A stretch of DNA of 46,994 bases from Streptomyces plumbidurans (lineage in GTDB: Bacteria; Actinomycetota; Actinomycetes; Streptomycetales; Streptomycetaceae). The position numbers were made by a program, and so were the translations under genes. The DNA lies in assembly GCF_019857225.1 (NCBI RefSeq), contig NZ_JAFJSY010000085.1, forward strand, positions 1-46,994. The letters are read 5' to 3'. Below the pieces are notes generated by a model. It had not been told where the DNA came from. It searched no databases and saw only the letters and a list, made by a program, of their open reading frames with translations. Below, in pieces: positions 35,443 through 43,515 of the stretch. The stretch's first letter is position 1. Each line of letters opens with the position of its first letter.

Positions 35443-35822
35443 AGCGGCTGACGCTGGCCGACTGCTTCGACCCGGACGGCGAGCGCTTCGGCATTCCCAC
35501 CTACCCGTGGCGCTACGCCCCCGATGACATGGCCACCCGCCGCCAACTCCGCATCCGTGGACTGCGGCCCGGCGGTCAGGGCATCGCAGCGCAGATGCTG
35601 AGGCCGCGTCGCCGTCGGGAACCGCTGACCGCGTACCTGTACCGCATCGACCTCGCTCGCCCGGTGCGTCCGATGACGCCGGGCCGGTGGCGTGCGCACG
35701 AAGCGATGATGCGCGCCCGCCGCCGTTGCCCCGAGTGCGGCACGGATGCCGGATACGTCATCCCGCCCACGCTCGGAACCTGCGTGACCTGCGCCTTTCC
35801 CGAGGAACAGCGCGCCGCCTGA
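35439..35822 (+). CDS. RRQRL-type zinc-binding protein
   Basis: A 127-residue basic protein with the motif RRQLRIRGLRPGGQ in residues 32-45 and a C-terminal C-x2-C ... C-x2-C zinc ribbon (CPECG and CVTC). Proteins with this pairing are widely found in Streptomyces conjugative elements. Nucleic-acid binding is plausible from the charge and the zinc ribbon, but no activity is known. The GTG at 35439 overlaps the preceding stop. Confidence 0.72.
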   Translation: MKRLTLADCFDPDGERFGIPTYPWRYAPDDMATRRQLRIRGLRPGGQGIAAQMLRPRRRREPLTAYLYRIDLARPVRPMTPGRWRAHEAMMRARRRCPECGTDAGYVIPPTLGTCVTCAFPEEQRAA

Positions 35823-35831
35823 AACACACAA

Positions 35832-35850
35832 GGCACACAGTCTGTGTGCC
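35832..35850. promoter_or_regulatory. Palindrome upstream of the translocase gene, candidate operator
   Basis: GGCACACAG and CTGTGTGCC flank a single T, a perfect 9-bp palindrome in the 137-base gap before the FtsK-like gene. Conjugative transfer genes of Streptomyces are normally repressed by GntR-type KorSA/TraR proteins at such sites. The element's own tandem GntR protein is the obvious candidate binder, by inference. Confidence 0.55.
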
Positions 35851-35884
35851 CTTCCTCGCCCTGTCTGGGCTGACTCTCTTCTCA

Positions 35885-35925
35885 CGGGCCCGGCCGCCCA
35901 CCTCCTACAGCGTCGGCCGGGCCCG
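35885..35925 (+). promoter_or_regulatory. Leader hairpin with anti-Shine-Dalgarno loop before the translocase gene
   Basis: A perfect 12-bp stem (35885-35896 with 35914-35925, arm CGGGCCCGGCCG) has a 17-base loop containing ACCTCCT, which is complementary to ribosome-binding sequence. The GTG of the FtsK-like gene follows 34 bases later behind GGAAGGA. It resembles the A-D hairpins in layout but lacks their GGACA loop motif. Confidence 0.6.
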
Positions 35926-35959
35926 CTATCCCTCACACCCGGAAGTGGAAGGAACCTCA

Positions 35960-38155
35960 GTGAAGCACCCCGACGACGACAACGAACTCTTCAACCGGCT
36001 GGAAGCCGAGATGGCCACCGCCGGCACTGCCCCTGGGGAGGGGGCGGACGTGGTCGACCTCGACAAGGCCCGCGCCGCGCGCGAGTCGACCCCGACCGTT
36101 GACCCCGAGTCGGGCGACCCGACCGCCCGCCGGTTGGTCGACGATCCGACCGTGAAGGCGGCCGGTCCGGGCTACCTCGGTCGACTGGCCGCGGCCAAGC
36201 GCCGGGACGTGGTCCCTCTGTGGCTGCGCTCGGTTGCGGAACTCAAGACCGCCACGGCGTGGGTGGCCCGGCACTACGCTCACACGGCCGGGTACCACGC
36301 ACTGCGCTCCCCGGTGTATGCCGCCCGGTTCACCATGCAGGCGCCCACCGGTCTGGCGCGGTTCGTGGGCGGCACCATGCGGTGGATGGCCGACCGCGAG
36401 GGCGAACCGGTCCGCCTCGCTGCGGTCCGTCGCGAGGACGCTGCCGAGTACCTGAAGCTGTCCCGGCAGCGGGACGGCCGGGTCCGGCTGCGGACCCTGG
36501 TCACGGTGTTGGGCCTGTTCATCGGCCTGGGGCTTGCTCTGGCGATTTACGTCATGGCGCCCGACTGGTTGCAGGCGCTGTCGGTCGGTGCCCTGGTGCT
36601 GGCGCTGGGCATGAACGGACGTAAGGCCGATCAGCCGGTCATTCACCGGGCGGTTGAGGTGCCCAAGGCGTCCAAGCTCACCTCAGACATTGTCCTGCGG
36701 GCGCTGGGGGCGATCGGCATTCCCGCGATCAATCAGGCGCAGGCCAAGGGGCGGGACGGGTTCGAGTTCACCGCCCCGATCACCCGCGACGGCCCCGGCT
36801 GGCGCGCGGAGGGCAACCTGCCCTTCGGCGTGACCGTCACCGACGTCATCGAGAAGCGCGAGCGCCTCGCATCCGGTCTGCGCCGGCCGCTGGGCTGCGT
36901 GTGGCCGGAAGCCGAGTCGGAGGAACACCCCGGCCACCTGGTGCTGTGGGTGGGGGACCAGACCCTCAAGGCCGCGCCCAAGCCCGCATGGCCGCTGCTC
37001 AAGTCGGGCACGGTGGACCTGTTCAAGGCCATCCCGTACGGCACTGACCAGCGTGGACGCTGGGTTGAGGTCACGCTCATGTTCATCGCCGGCGTCATCG
37101 GCGCGATCCCCCGCATGGGCAAAACCTTCCTCCTGCGTCTGCTCATGCTGATCGCCGCGCTGGATCCGCGGGCGGAGTTGCACACCTACGACATGAAGGG
37201 CACCGGCGACCTCGACACGGTCGGCGAGGCGGTCTCCCACCGGCACGGCGTCGGCGAGGAAATCGAGACGATCCTGTACGTGCTGAACGACTTCCGCGCC
37301 CTGCGGGAGGAGTTGCGACGCCGTACCAAGGTGATCCGCTCGCTGCCCCGGGACATCTGCCCCGAGTCCAAGGTGACCAGCCAGCTTGCGGACAAGCGGT
37401 CACTGGGGTTGCACCCGATCGTGATCGGGGTGGATGAGTGCCAGGTGCTGTTCGAGCATGCCGAGCACGGCAAGGAGTTCGAGGAGATCGCCACCGACCT
37501 GGTCAAGCGCGGCCCGGCCACCGGGATCGTGCTGCTGCTGGCCACCCAGCGCCCGGACGCCAAGTCGCTGCCCACCGGCATCTCCGCGAATGCCAGCACC
37601 CGGTTCTGCCTGAAGGTCATGGGCCAGACCGAGAACGACATGGTCCTCGGTACGTCGTCCTACAAGCGCGGGGTGCGGGCGACCATGTTCGCCTGGGGGG
37701 ATAAGGGCCTGCACTACTTCGTGGGTGAGGGCTCGGACGCCCGGATCGTCTCCAGCACGTTCCTGGACGCGCCGATGGCCGAACGCGTCGCCGCCCGCGC
37801 CCGCACCGTGCGCGAGAAGGCCGGACTCCTGTCCGGCTACGCCCTCGGGGAGGCACCCGAGGCGGTCACCGGCCCGGCATACGACCTGCTCGCCGACGTG
37901 GTCGCGGTGGTGCCGGAGGCGGAGGAGCGGGTGTGGAACGAGCGGATCGCCGCACGCCTCGCCGAACTCCGCCCCGACGTCTACGGCGGGTGGAAGGGCG
38001 AGAACGTCACCTCCGCGCTCAAGCCGCACGGCATCAAGACCCGCGACGTGGCCGGCACGACGGAGGACGGCGCCCGCACCACCCGGCGCGGCATCGTCCG
38101 CGCTGACGTCCTCAAGACGATTGCGGAGCGTAACGAAAAGCCGGGCGCCGCATAG
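35960..38155 (+). CDS. FtsK/SpoIIIE-like conjugative DNA translocase (TraSA/TraB type)
   Basis: The 731-residue motor moves double-stranded element DNA between mycelia. Two membrane helices lie at about residues 179-218. The motor domain has Walker A GAIPRMGKT (381-389), preceded by a variant lead-in, and Walker B HPIVIGVDE (485-493). ATQRPDAKSLPTGISANASTRFCLKV is the typical FtsK motif block. The C-terminal 100 residues contain a winged-helix-like region that may recognise the transfer locus. The GTG at 35960 follows GGAAGGA at 35947-35953. Confidence 0.92.
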   Translation: MKHPDDDNELFNRLEAEMATAGTAPGEGADVVDLDKARAARESTPTVDPESGDPTARRLVDDPTVKAAGPGYLGRLAAAKRRDVVPLWLRSVAELKTATAWVARHYAHTAGYHALRSPVYAARFTMQAPTGLARFVGGTMRWMADREGEPVRLAAVRREDAAEYLKLSRQRDGRVRLRTLVTVLGLFIGLGLALAIYVMAPDWLQALSVGALVLALGMNGRKADQPVIHRAVEVPKASKLTSDIVLRALGAIGIPAINQAQAKGRDGFEFTAPITRDGPGWRAEGNLPFGVTVTDVIEKRERLASGLRRPLGCVWPEAESEEHPGHLVLWVGDQTLKAAPKPAWPLLKSGTVDLFKAIPYGTDQRGRWVEVTLMFIAGVIGAIPRMGKTFLLRLLMLIAALDPRAELHTYDMKGTGDLDTVGEAVSHRHGVGEEIETILYVLNDFRALREELRRRTKVIRSLPRDICPESKVTSQLADKRSLGLHPIVIGVDECQVLFEHAEHGKEFEEIATDLVKRGPATGIVLLLATQRPDAKSLPTGISANASTRFCLKVMGQTENDMVLGTSSYKRGVRATMFAWGDKGLHYFVGEGSDARIVSSTFLDAPMAERVAARARTVREKAGLLSGYALGEAPEAVTGPAYDLLADVVAVVPEAEERVWNERIAARLAELRPDVYGGWKGENVTSALKPHGIKTRDVAGTTEDGARTTRRGIVRADVLKTIAERNEKPGAA

Positions 38156-38164
38156 CCCCGGCAC

Positions 38165-38257
38165 GGTGCTACCGGTAGCAGGTGTGCCTGCTACCGGTAG
38201 CACCCTCGCTAGCACCCCAAACCGCACCCCATCTGCGATCTAGCGGATAGCACCCCA
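38165..38257. repeat. Palindrome and direct-repeat cluster behind the translocase gene (candidate clt)
   Basis: An 18-bp inverted repeat (38165-38182 with 38187-38204) contains two copies of the 12-bp palindrome GCTACCGGTAGC (38168, 38190). TAGCACCC is repeated at 38198, 38210 and 38248, each followed by C or T. Streptomyces TraB/TraSA motors recognise a cis-acting repeat locus (clt) usually located near tra. This cluster, starting 10 bases after the translocase stop, is a fitting candidate. Confidence 0.65.
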
Positions 38258-38296
38258 CCTGCGGAAACCCCCGAAAACCCGCCCGGAGGGCACCTG

Positions 38297-38554
38297 ATGA
38301 CCCCCATCCTCGCTGCTATCGCCTGCCTGCTCATAGTCACGCTCGGTTACGCCGGGCTGTGTGCGGCCTCGCCGTTCGGCGACTGCCGCCGCTGCCGTGG
38401 CATGGGCCACGCGATGAAGACCGACGGCAAGGGACGGCTCAAGCGCGGCAAGGACTGCCGCCGCTGCCACGCGACCGGCAAGCGCATCCGCGTCGGCCGC
38501 TGGCTCTACAACCGCTGGGCCCGCATCTACCGCTCCGGCACCAACACCCCCTGA
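38297..38554 (+). CDS. Small membrane protein with DnaJ-like double CxxCxGxG zinc motif
   Basis: An 85-residue protein with an N-terminal membrane helix (residues 4-22), then CRRCRGMG and CRRCHATG, spaced like one DnaJ zinc-finger pair, and a basic tail. The membrane anchor would hold the zinc ribbon on the cytoplasmic side. Similar small proteins occur next to tra in Streptomyces AICEs. The function is unknown. The ATG at 38297 follows GGAGG. Confidence 0.7.
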   Translation: MTPILAAIACLLIVTLGYAGLCAASPFGDCRRCRGMGHAMKTDGKGRLKRGKDCRRCHATGKRIRVGRWLYNRWARIYRSGTNTP

Positions 38555-38579
38555 CCGCCCGCCTGAAGGAGCCCCCGCC

Positions 38580-38849
38580 ATGCGCAAAGCCTTCGCATCC
38601 GCCACGGCGGTCATCGCCGCCGTCCTCGCCCTGACCGCGTGCAGCCCCGACTACGCCCCCGGCCCGGCTGGAACCGTCAGCGACCGCAGCGCCGCCTACG
38701 TCAAGTCCGGCGGCTGGCGCTACCGGCTCACCGTCACCACCACCAACGGCCGACGCCACGACTTCCGGGTCACCCGCGACGACTACCGGCACTGCTTCCA
38801 CGGCTCCGCCTACCCCACCTGCACCCACCGCCAGGAAGGCAACCCGTGA
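38580..38849 (+). CDS. Small putative lipoprotein of the transfer region
   Basis: An 89-residue protein with a signal peptide and lipobox (VLALTAC, Cys near residue 21), so probably attached to the outer face of the membrane. The mature part is short, with two further cysteines (HCFHGSAYPTC) that could form a disulfide. A surface role such as exclusion or mating contact is possible but unproven. Its stop overlaps the next GTG. Confidence 0.72.
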   Translation: MRKAFASATAVIAAVLALTACSPDYAPGPAGTVSDRSAAYVKSGGWRYRLTVTTTNGRRHDFRVTRDDYRHCFHGSAYPTCTHRQEGNP

Positions 38850-39040
38850 TCTTCGACATCTCCGCCGTTCTGCTGTTCGGCGCCGCGTCCGCCCTCGCCG
38901 TCAAGACCAAGTCCGCCGGCGGCGGCGCCGCGATCGTCCTGTTCCTGTTCGGGTTCTTCACCGCCGGGACTGGCGCATACGACCCCATCGTCAGCGTCGT
39001 CAAGGCGACCGCCGACGCCCTGTCCGCCCTCGGTAAGTGA
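38846..39040 (+). CDS. Small membrane protein (64 residues)
   Basis: This very short protein has two hydrophobic stretches (IFDISAVLLFGAASALAV and AAIVLFLFGFFTAGTGAY). The GTG at 38846 overlaps the previous stop. Small hydrophobic spread (Spd) proteins are a constant part of Streptomyces conjugative elements and help the element spread inside the recipient mycelium. Assignment to that class rests on size, hydrophobicity and position only. Confidence 0.68.
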   Translation: MIFDISAVLLFGAASALAVKTKSAGGGAAIVLFLFGFFTAGTGAYDPIVSVVKATADALSALGK

Positions 39041-39053
39041 AGGAGGCACTCCC

Positions 39054-39521
39054 GTGAACAAACCGACCGCGTACGGCCGTCCGTCCGGGTATGAGGTGGC
39101 GGCCGTGGAGGTCCACCACCCCATCCCAATCACCCCCGCGCATACCGCCCCGCTCATCCCGGTACAACCGGGCGCGATCCCGTCCGTGGCGAGCGTCGTT
39201 CTGCCGGACGGCCGCGTCGTCACCGGCTACGCCATAAGCCCCGCACAGCCCGAACCGGTCGTCGCCAAGCCAGCCGTCTCGCGCGCGGCGGTGAACGTCG
39301 CCCTCGGGGGCGTCGGGTTCCTCGCCGTGTGCGGCGGACTGCTTCTGCTGACCACGTTCATTACCGCGCTGACGGCGCTGATCACGCAGCTCATCACCCT
39401 CGCCGCCGTCTGCTTCGGCGGGTTCGTGGCCGTGCAGATCTTCAAGCCCCACGGCCAGACAGGCGGGAACGTCTTCAACATCCGCAAAGCCGTGATCAAG
39501 CGGAACAAGTTCTACGGCTGA
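39054..39521 (+). CDS. SpdB-like membrane spread protein
   Basis: A 155-residue protein with a Pro/Val-rich N-terminal half, one long hydrophobic region (about residues 80-125, enough for two helices) and a basic tail. Position and topology match SpdB-type proteins that work with the FtsK-like motor in intramycelial spread. The GTG at 39054 is preceded by GAAGGAGG. No sequence motif confirms the family. Confidence 0.65.
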   Translation: MNKPTAYGRPSGYEVAAVEVHHPIPITPAHTAPLIPVQPGAIPSVASVVLPDGRVVTGYAISPAQPEPVVAKPAVSRAAVNVALGGVGFLAVCGGLLLLTTFITALTALITQLITLAAVCFGGFVAVQIFKPHGQTGGNVFNIRKAVIKRNKFYG

Positions 39522-39532
39522 GGGGGCCTGGC

Positions 39533-40327
39533 TTGCGTTTCTACCTGACCACTCACAAACGTCACTGGGTCCGGCTGACCAGCGTGCCGCTGTTCCTGAA
39601 GTCCGAGCACTTCGTCAACGCGGTCAAGCTGGATGAGGCGCGTGGCCCGTACGCGGTGGACTCCGGCGGATTCTCGGAGCTCCAGCGCCACGGCCGCTGG
39701 ACGCGCACCCCACGCCAGTACATCGAGGATCTGCTCCGCATCTGGGAATGCGTGGGCCCCTACGACTGGGCCGCACCGCAGGACTGGATGTGCGAGGACC
39801 TCATCATTCACGGCGGCACGGCCGGACCGAACGTCTTTGCCGGCACTCACCTCAGCGTGCCGGAGCACATCCGCCGCACCGTCGCCAACTTCCTCGAACT
39901 GCGCTCCCTCGCCCCTGAACTGCGAATCGCCCCGGTGCTTCAGGGCCGGACGGTCGCGGACTACGAGTGGTGTGCGGATCTCTACGAGCGGGCCGGAGTG
40001 GACCTGACCCGTGAACCCACAGTCGGGCTCGGCTCGGTTTGCCGCTTGCAGTCCACCCGCGAGGGTGCGGCAATCGTGTCCGCGATGGCAGCGAGGGAGC
40101 TGAAGCTGCACGGCTTCGGCTTCAAGATTCTCGGGTTGGAACGGGTCGGTCATCTGCTCGCGTCGGCTGATTCCGCAGCGTGGAGCTACCACGCGCGCCG
40201 ACGGCCCCCACTCCCCGGTCACACGCACAAGAACTGTGCCAACTGCATTGATTACGCGATGCGTTGGCGTACGCGCGTTCTGGCCAGCATGCCGCCGTGG
40301 GAACAGCCCTTCCTCGACGCGGCTTAG
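39533..40327 (+). CDS. DpdA/queuine tRNA-ribosyltransferase-like protein
   Basis: A 264-residue TIM-barrel-type protein related to tRNA-guanine transglycosylase and to DpdA, which exchanges guanine for 7-deazaguanine in DNA. Visible family features are AVDSGGFSEL (41-50), APQDWM (81-86), GLGSVC (165-170), HGFGFKI (193-199) and SADSAAW (211-217). A C-x2-C (235-238) may belong to a zinc site. The TTG at 39533 follows AGGGGG. No preQ0 synthesis genes or other dpd genes lie in this element. Whether it acts on DNA or RNA is open. Confidence 0.78.
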   Translation: MRFYLTTHKRHWVRLTSVPLFLKSEHFVNAVKLDEARGPYAVDSGGFSELQRHGRWTRTPRQYIEDLLRIWECVGPYDWAAPQDWMCEDLIIHGGTAGPNVFAGTHLSVPEHIRRTVANFLELRSLAPELRIAPVLQGRTVADYEWCADLYERAGVDLTREPTVGLGSVCRLQSTREGAAIVSAMAARELKLHGFGFKILGLERVGHLLASADSAAWSYHARRRPPLPGHTHKNCANCIDYAMRWRTRVLASMPPWEQPFLDAA

Positions 40328-40333
40328 CTTCGC

Positions 40334-40391
40334 CCGAGGGCGGCGGCTCCCGGACAAGGACAACACGCCGCCCTCGGTCTCCCATCCCGAC
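40334..40391 (+). promoter_or_regulatory. Conserved hairpin element, copy C
   Basis: A perfect 12-bp stem (40334-40345 with 40366-40377) holds the loop motif CTCCCGGACAAGGACAA. CTCCCATCCCGAC follows to 40391, and the ribosome site CAGGAG and the primase-polymerase ATG at 40417 come next. The trailing box is identical to that of copy D. Confidence 0.87.
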
Positions 40392-40416
40392 GAAACAGAA
40401 TCAGGAGACCTCCAGC

Positions 40417-41334
40417 ATGACAGCTGACGGCACGACCCGGCGCCCCGCCGGCGGGAATCACCCGGACGGGAGCCTTCTGTACACCGCCCTCGCCCTCGCG
40501 GCGGCCGGCGTCCCGGTCCTGCCCCTGCGGGCGGGCAAGGTCCCGTTCGGCAACTGCCGGATCTGCAAGGACAACGCCTGCGGCGGACGCCCCCACATGA
40601 AGGCGGCCGGTCCCTGCCGGTGCCCCGCGCCGTGCCACGCGTGGGCCGCCGCCACCACCGACCCGCACGTTCTCACCTCGCCCGCGTGGGCGGCCGTGTG
40701 GCGTGAGGCGGTGGCGATCGCTTATCACCCCGGTGGGGCCGGGCTGACGGTCGTGGACCTCGATAACGCAGCGGCCGTCGACTGGGCCCGCGGCGCACTG
40801 CCCCCGACCCGGATCGTGCCGACCACTCGCGGCGAGCACTGGCTTTACCTGGGTGCCATGCCGTCGGCGAACGCGGTCCGGCCGGGTGTGGACGTCAAGT
40901 CGCTCGCACAGTACGCCCGTTGGCTCGGTCCCGGGGCCGGCTGCATGGTGCCTCTGACGGCGACCGTGCGCACCCTGGTCGTGAAGGAAGACACCACCCC
41001 CGCCCCGCGCGGGGTGGCTTCTTCTCTCCCCGCCCGCGCCCCGTGGTCGCGAGAGGTAGCCACCGGGTGCCGCCACACCGACGGCTACGTCCGCACCGGA
41101 CTGGAACGCGGCCTCGCCCTCGTACGCTCGCGCACCGAATCCGGCGCCGGATCACAGGCGTTTGGAGTCGCCCGGTTCCTCGCCGCACAGCACACCGCGT
41201 GCCCGGGACCGTGCGGCCTCGCCGCGATCGGCGAGGAGATCGTGACCGCCGCCGTCTCCGTGGGCGTCCCCGAGGCGTACGCGCGCCGCGCCGTCACCAA
41301 CGGCCTTGAGACGGCTGTGGAGCGCGCGGCATGA
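40417..41334 (+). CDS. Bifunctional DNA primase/polymerase (PrimPol domain)
   Basis: A 305-residue replication protein. The PrimPol fold is indicated by the opening ALALAAAGVPVLPLRAGKVP, the catalytic-type VVDLDN (about residues 109-114) and TTRGEHWLYLG. A cysteine-rich segment (CRICKDNACGG, CRCPAPC) near residues 48-70 may bind zinc. In AICEs this enzyme starts DNA synthesis during the short replicative phase after excision. The ATG at 40417 lies behind copy C of the hairpin element, and the stop overlaps the next ATG. Confidence 0.87.
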   Translation: MTADGTTRRPAGGNHPDGSLLYTALALAAAGVPVLPLRAGKVPFGNCRICKDNACGGRPHMKAAGPCRCPAPCHAWAAATTDPHVLTSPAWAAVWREAVAIAYHPGGAGLTVVDLDNAAAVDWARGALPPTRIVPTTRGEHWLYLGAMPSANAVRPGVDVKSLAQYARWLGPGAGCMVPLTATVRTLVVKEDTTPAPRGVASSLPARAPWSREVATGCRHTDGYVRTGLERGLALVRSRTESGAGSQAFGVARFLAAQHTACPGPCGLAAIGEEIVTAAVSVGVPEAYARRAVTNGLETAVERAA

Positions 41335-41654
41335 ACAAAGCATCCCGAAACCCTACGAACGGCCCCCAGGGCGCCGTACAGGGCGCGCTACGGCCGGCCG
41401 GGGGCGAACCGAAGGGTGCCGCCCGCAAGGGCGTCCTTTCTGCCGTTCGTTCTCACCCGCACACGGTCACCGTCATCGGCATCACCCCGGGGCTTCACAT
41501 CCAGTTGGAGGGCATCCCCGTCGCGGACTGGCTCTGCGCCTGCGGGCACCACGTCCGCGCCCGGGGCCGCGCCGCCGTCGCCCGGCTGACCGCCCGCGTG
41601 AGCGTCGGCGACTGCCCTCACGCCACCACCGCCGAAGGGAGGACGGCCTCATGA
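41331..41654 (+). CDS. Small zinc-ribbon-like protein between the two replication genes
   Basis: A 107-residue basic protein whose second half has CACGHHVRARG and a later C-x-H, a possible zinc site, following a beta-rich stretch (TVTVIGITPGLHIQLEGIPV). No family was recognised. It overlaps the primase gene before it and the DUF3987 gene after it by four bases each, so the three are translated as a unit. It is therefore likely to serve replication. Confidence 0.7.
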   Translation: MNKASRNPTNGPQGAVQGALRPAGGEPKGAARKGVLSAVRSHPHTVTVIGITPGLHIQLEGIPVADWLCACGHHVRARGRAAVARLTARVSVGDCPHATTAEGRTAS

Positions 41655-43213
41655 CTCCACAGCCTGTGGACAGCCCCGACCTATGGGCCGGACTGCCCAC
41701 CCTGGAAGACCCGCCTGGCGAGGACGACACAGCACCGGAGGTGTGGGAGGACCCCATTCCCCTCACCGGCCGCCGCGAGCGCCCGCCGTTCCCCGCGCAC
41801 GTCCTCCCCGCGTGGCTGGGGGAGTTCGTGACCGCCGTAGCTGAGGAGACGCAGACCCCGGTGGACCTCGCCGGATCGATCGCGCTGGCCGTGCTCGCCA
41901 CGGCGGCCGGCGGCCGGTCCGTGGTCCACGTACGCGGCAACTGGCGCGAGCCCACCAACCTCTACACCGTGGTCGCGCTCCCGCCCGCCAACCGCAAGTC
42001 GGCCGTCTTCGCTCTGCTGACCAACCCCCTGTATGAGGCGGAGAAGCAGCTCAAGACGGCGATGAAGCCGGTGATCGTGGAAGCGGAGTTGACCGCAAGG
42101 TTGGCCAAGGAAGCGGCCGACAGGGCCGCCGCCAAGGCCGCGTCCGCCGACGGCGACAAGCGCGACGACATGGTGGCCACCGCCGTGGGCCTGGCACAGA
42201 CGGCCGACACGCTCACGGTCCCGGCCGAACCGGTGCTCTTGGCGGACGACTCGACACCCGAGACGGTCACCTCACTCATGGCCGAACAGGGCGGCCGCCT
42301 GTCGGTGATGAGCGCGGAGGGCGGCATCTTCGACATCATCGCCGGACGCTACTCGGGAGCTCCCAACATGGAGGTCTTCCTCAAAGGGCATGCTGGGGAC
42401 CGGTTGCGGGTCAACCGGCAGACCCGCCGCGAGTACATCGACGCACCCGCGCTGACCATCGGCCTCGCCGTGCAGCCGGACGTGCTCAAGGACATCGGGA
42501 AGGTGAAGGGGTTCGAGGGACGCGGCCTTTTGGCCCGGTTCCTGTACTCCCTGCCGGTGTCCACGGTCGGTAACCGCGAGATCATCACCGACCCTGTCCC
42601 AGAAGAGACGGCCGCCACCTACAGCGCGAAGGTCATCGACCTGACGCTGTCGTTGGCGGAGTGGACCGACCCGGCCGTCATCCAGCTCTCTCCCGAGGCG
42701 GACGCGGCCCTGATCGCCTATCAGAAGCGCATCGAACCGCAGCTCAAGGCACGCGGCGGCAAGCTGGGCCACATCTCCAACTGGGCCGGAAAGCTCGCCG
42801 GGGCAACCGCCCGCATGGCCGCGCTGCTGCACCTCGCCGACCACGGCGGAGGCGGCTACGCCCACCCCGTCACCGCCAACATCATGAACGCGGCCATCGA
42901 GCTGGGGCAGTACTACACCGCCCACGCCCTCGCCGCGTTCGACGCCATGGGAGCCGACCACACCACTGCCCGAGCTCACAGCGTCCTGGAAACGCTGCGC
43001 ACCCACCGGTGGACCGAGGTCAGCAAGCGCGACCTGATGGTCAAGCTCTCCCGCTCCGAGTTCCCCACCGCCGCGGACCTGGATCCGACGCTGAACCTGT
43101 TGGAAGACCACGGCTACGTGCGAGCCCAACCCATCGTGCGGACTGGGGGACGCGGCCGGCCGCCCTCGCCGCGCTACCTGGTCCACCCCCGGCTGACCGA
43201 TCGCGCCACCTGA
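41651..43213 (+). CDS. DUF3987-family replication protein
   Basis: A 520-residue protein of the DUF3987 (YfjI-like) family, often found with primase-polymerases in plasmids and AICEs. It carries a variant P-loop-like segment (TVVALPPANRKSAVFALL, near residues 106-123), a probable Walker B/acidic region (RLSVMSAEGGIFDIIAG) and a C-terminal winged-helix region (VSKRDLMVKLSRSEFPTAADLDPTL). It may act as helicase or initiator at the adjacent origin. The coiled Ala/Lys-rich stretch near residues 140-175 is likely a linker. Confidence 0.83.
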   Translation: MTPQPVDSPDLWAGLPTLEDPPGEDDTAPEVWEDPIPLTGRRERPPFPAHVLPAWLGEFVTAVAEETQTPVDLAGSIALAVLATAAGGRSVVHVRGNWREPTNLYTVVALPPANRKSAVFALLTNPLYEAEKQLKTAMKPVIVEAELTARLAKEAADRAAAKAASADGDKRDDMVATAVGLAQTADTLTVPAEPVLLADDSTPETVTSLMAEQGGRLSVMSAEGGIFDIIAGRYSGAPNMEVFLKGHAGDRLRVNRQTRREYIDAPALTIGLAVQPDVLKDIGKVKGFEGRGLLARFLYSLPVSTVGNREIITDPVPEETAATYSAKVIDLTLSLAEWTDPAVIQLSPEADAALIAYQKRIEPQLKARGGKLGHISNWAGKLAGATARMAALLHLADHGGGGYAHPVTANIMNAAIELGQYYTAHALAAFDAMGADHTTARAHSVLETLRTHRWTEVSKRDLMVKLSRSEFPTAADLDPTLNLLEDHGYVRAQPIVRTGGRGRPPSPRYLVHPRLTDRAT

Positions 43214-43219
43214 AGCCGC

Positions 43220-43476
43220 CCACAGAAACCACAGAATCACAGAAATACCCGCCGGAGCCCTCTGACCTGCACAGACAGTGCGCTCACGGAGGTCGCGACA
43301 CTCCGCCACAGAATCTCGCAGAGAAGCCACAGAAATACGGGCCCGCCCTGCCCCGCCGGGCCCGTCCCTTATTTCTGTGGAACCTTCGTCGATTTCTGTG
43401 GAAGCCAGCACCGCCCCACATCAGTGCAGGTCAGCGCTGCGATCCAGGGTTTCTGTGTATTTCGTGGTTTCTGTGG
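43220..43476. other. Candidate replication origin with CCACAGAA iterons
   Basis: Direct copies of the nine-base CCACAGAAA/T iteron (some with one change) start at 43220, 43229, 43237, 43306 and 43327. Inverted copies, ATTTCTGTGG or close variants, start at 43371, 43392, 43449 and 43467. The two sets face each other across a GC hairpin (43337-43345 with 43357-43365). The stretch 43214-43515 has no gene and follows directly on the replication genes. This arrangement is typical of an iteron-controlled origin. Confidence 0.75.
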
Positions 43477-43515
43477 CGCCACCTCCCGTGAACCCTTCCC
43501 CACCGGAGTGAAGCC

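Noticed and set aside
43220..43476. Repeat array considered as a CRISPR
   Set aside because: Repeats are only 9-10 bases, occur in both orientations and have irregular spacing. No cas genes are near. An origin fits better.
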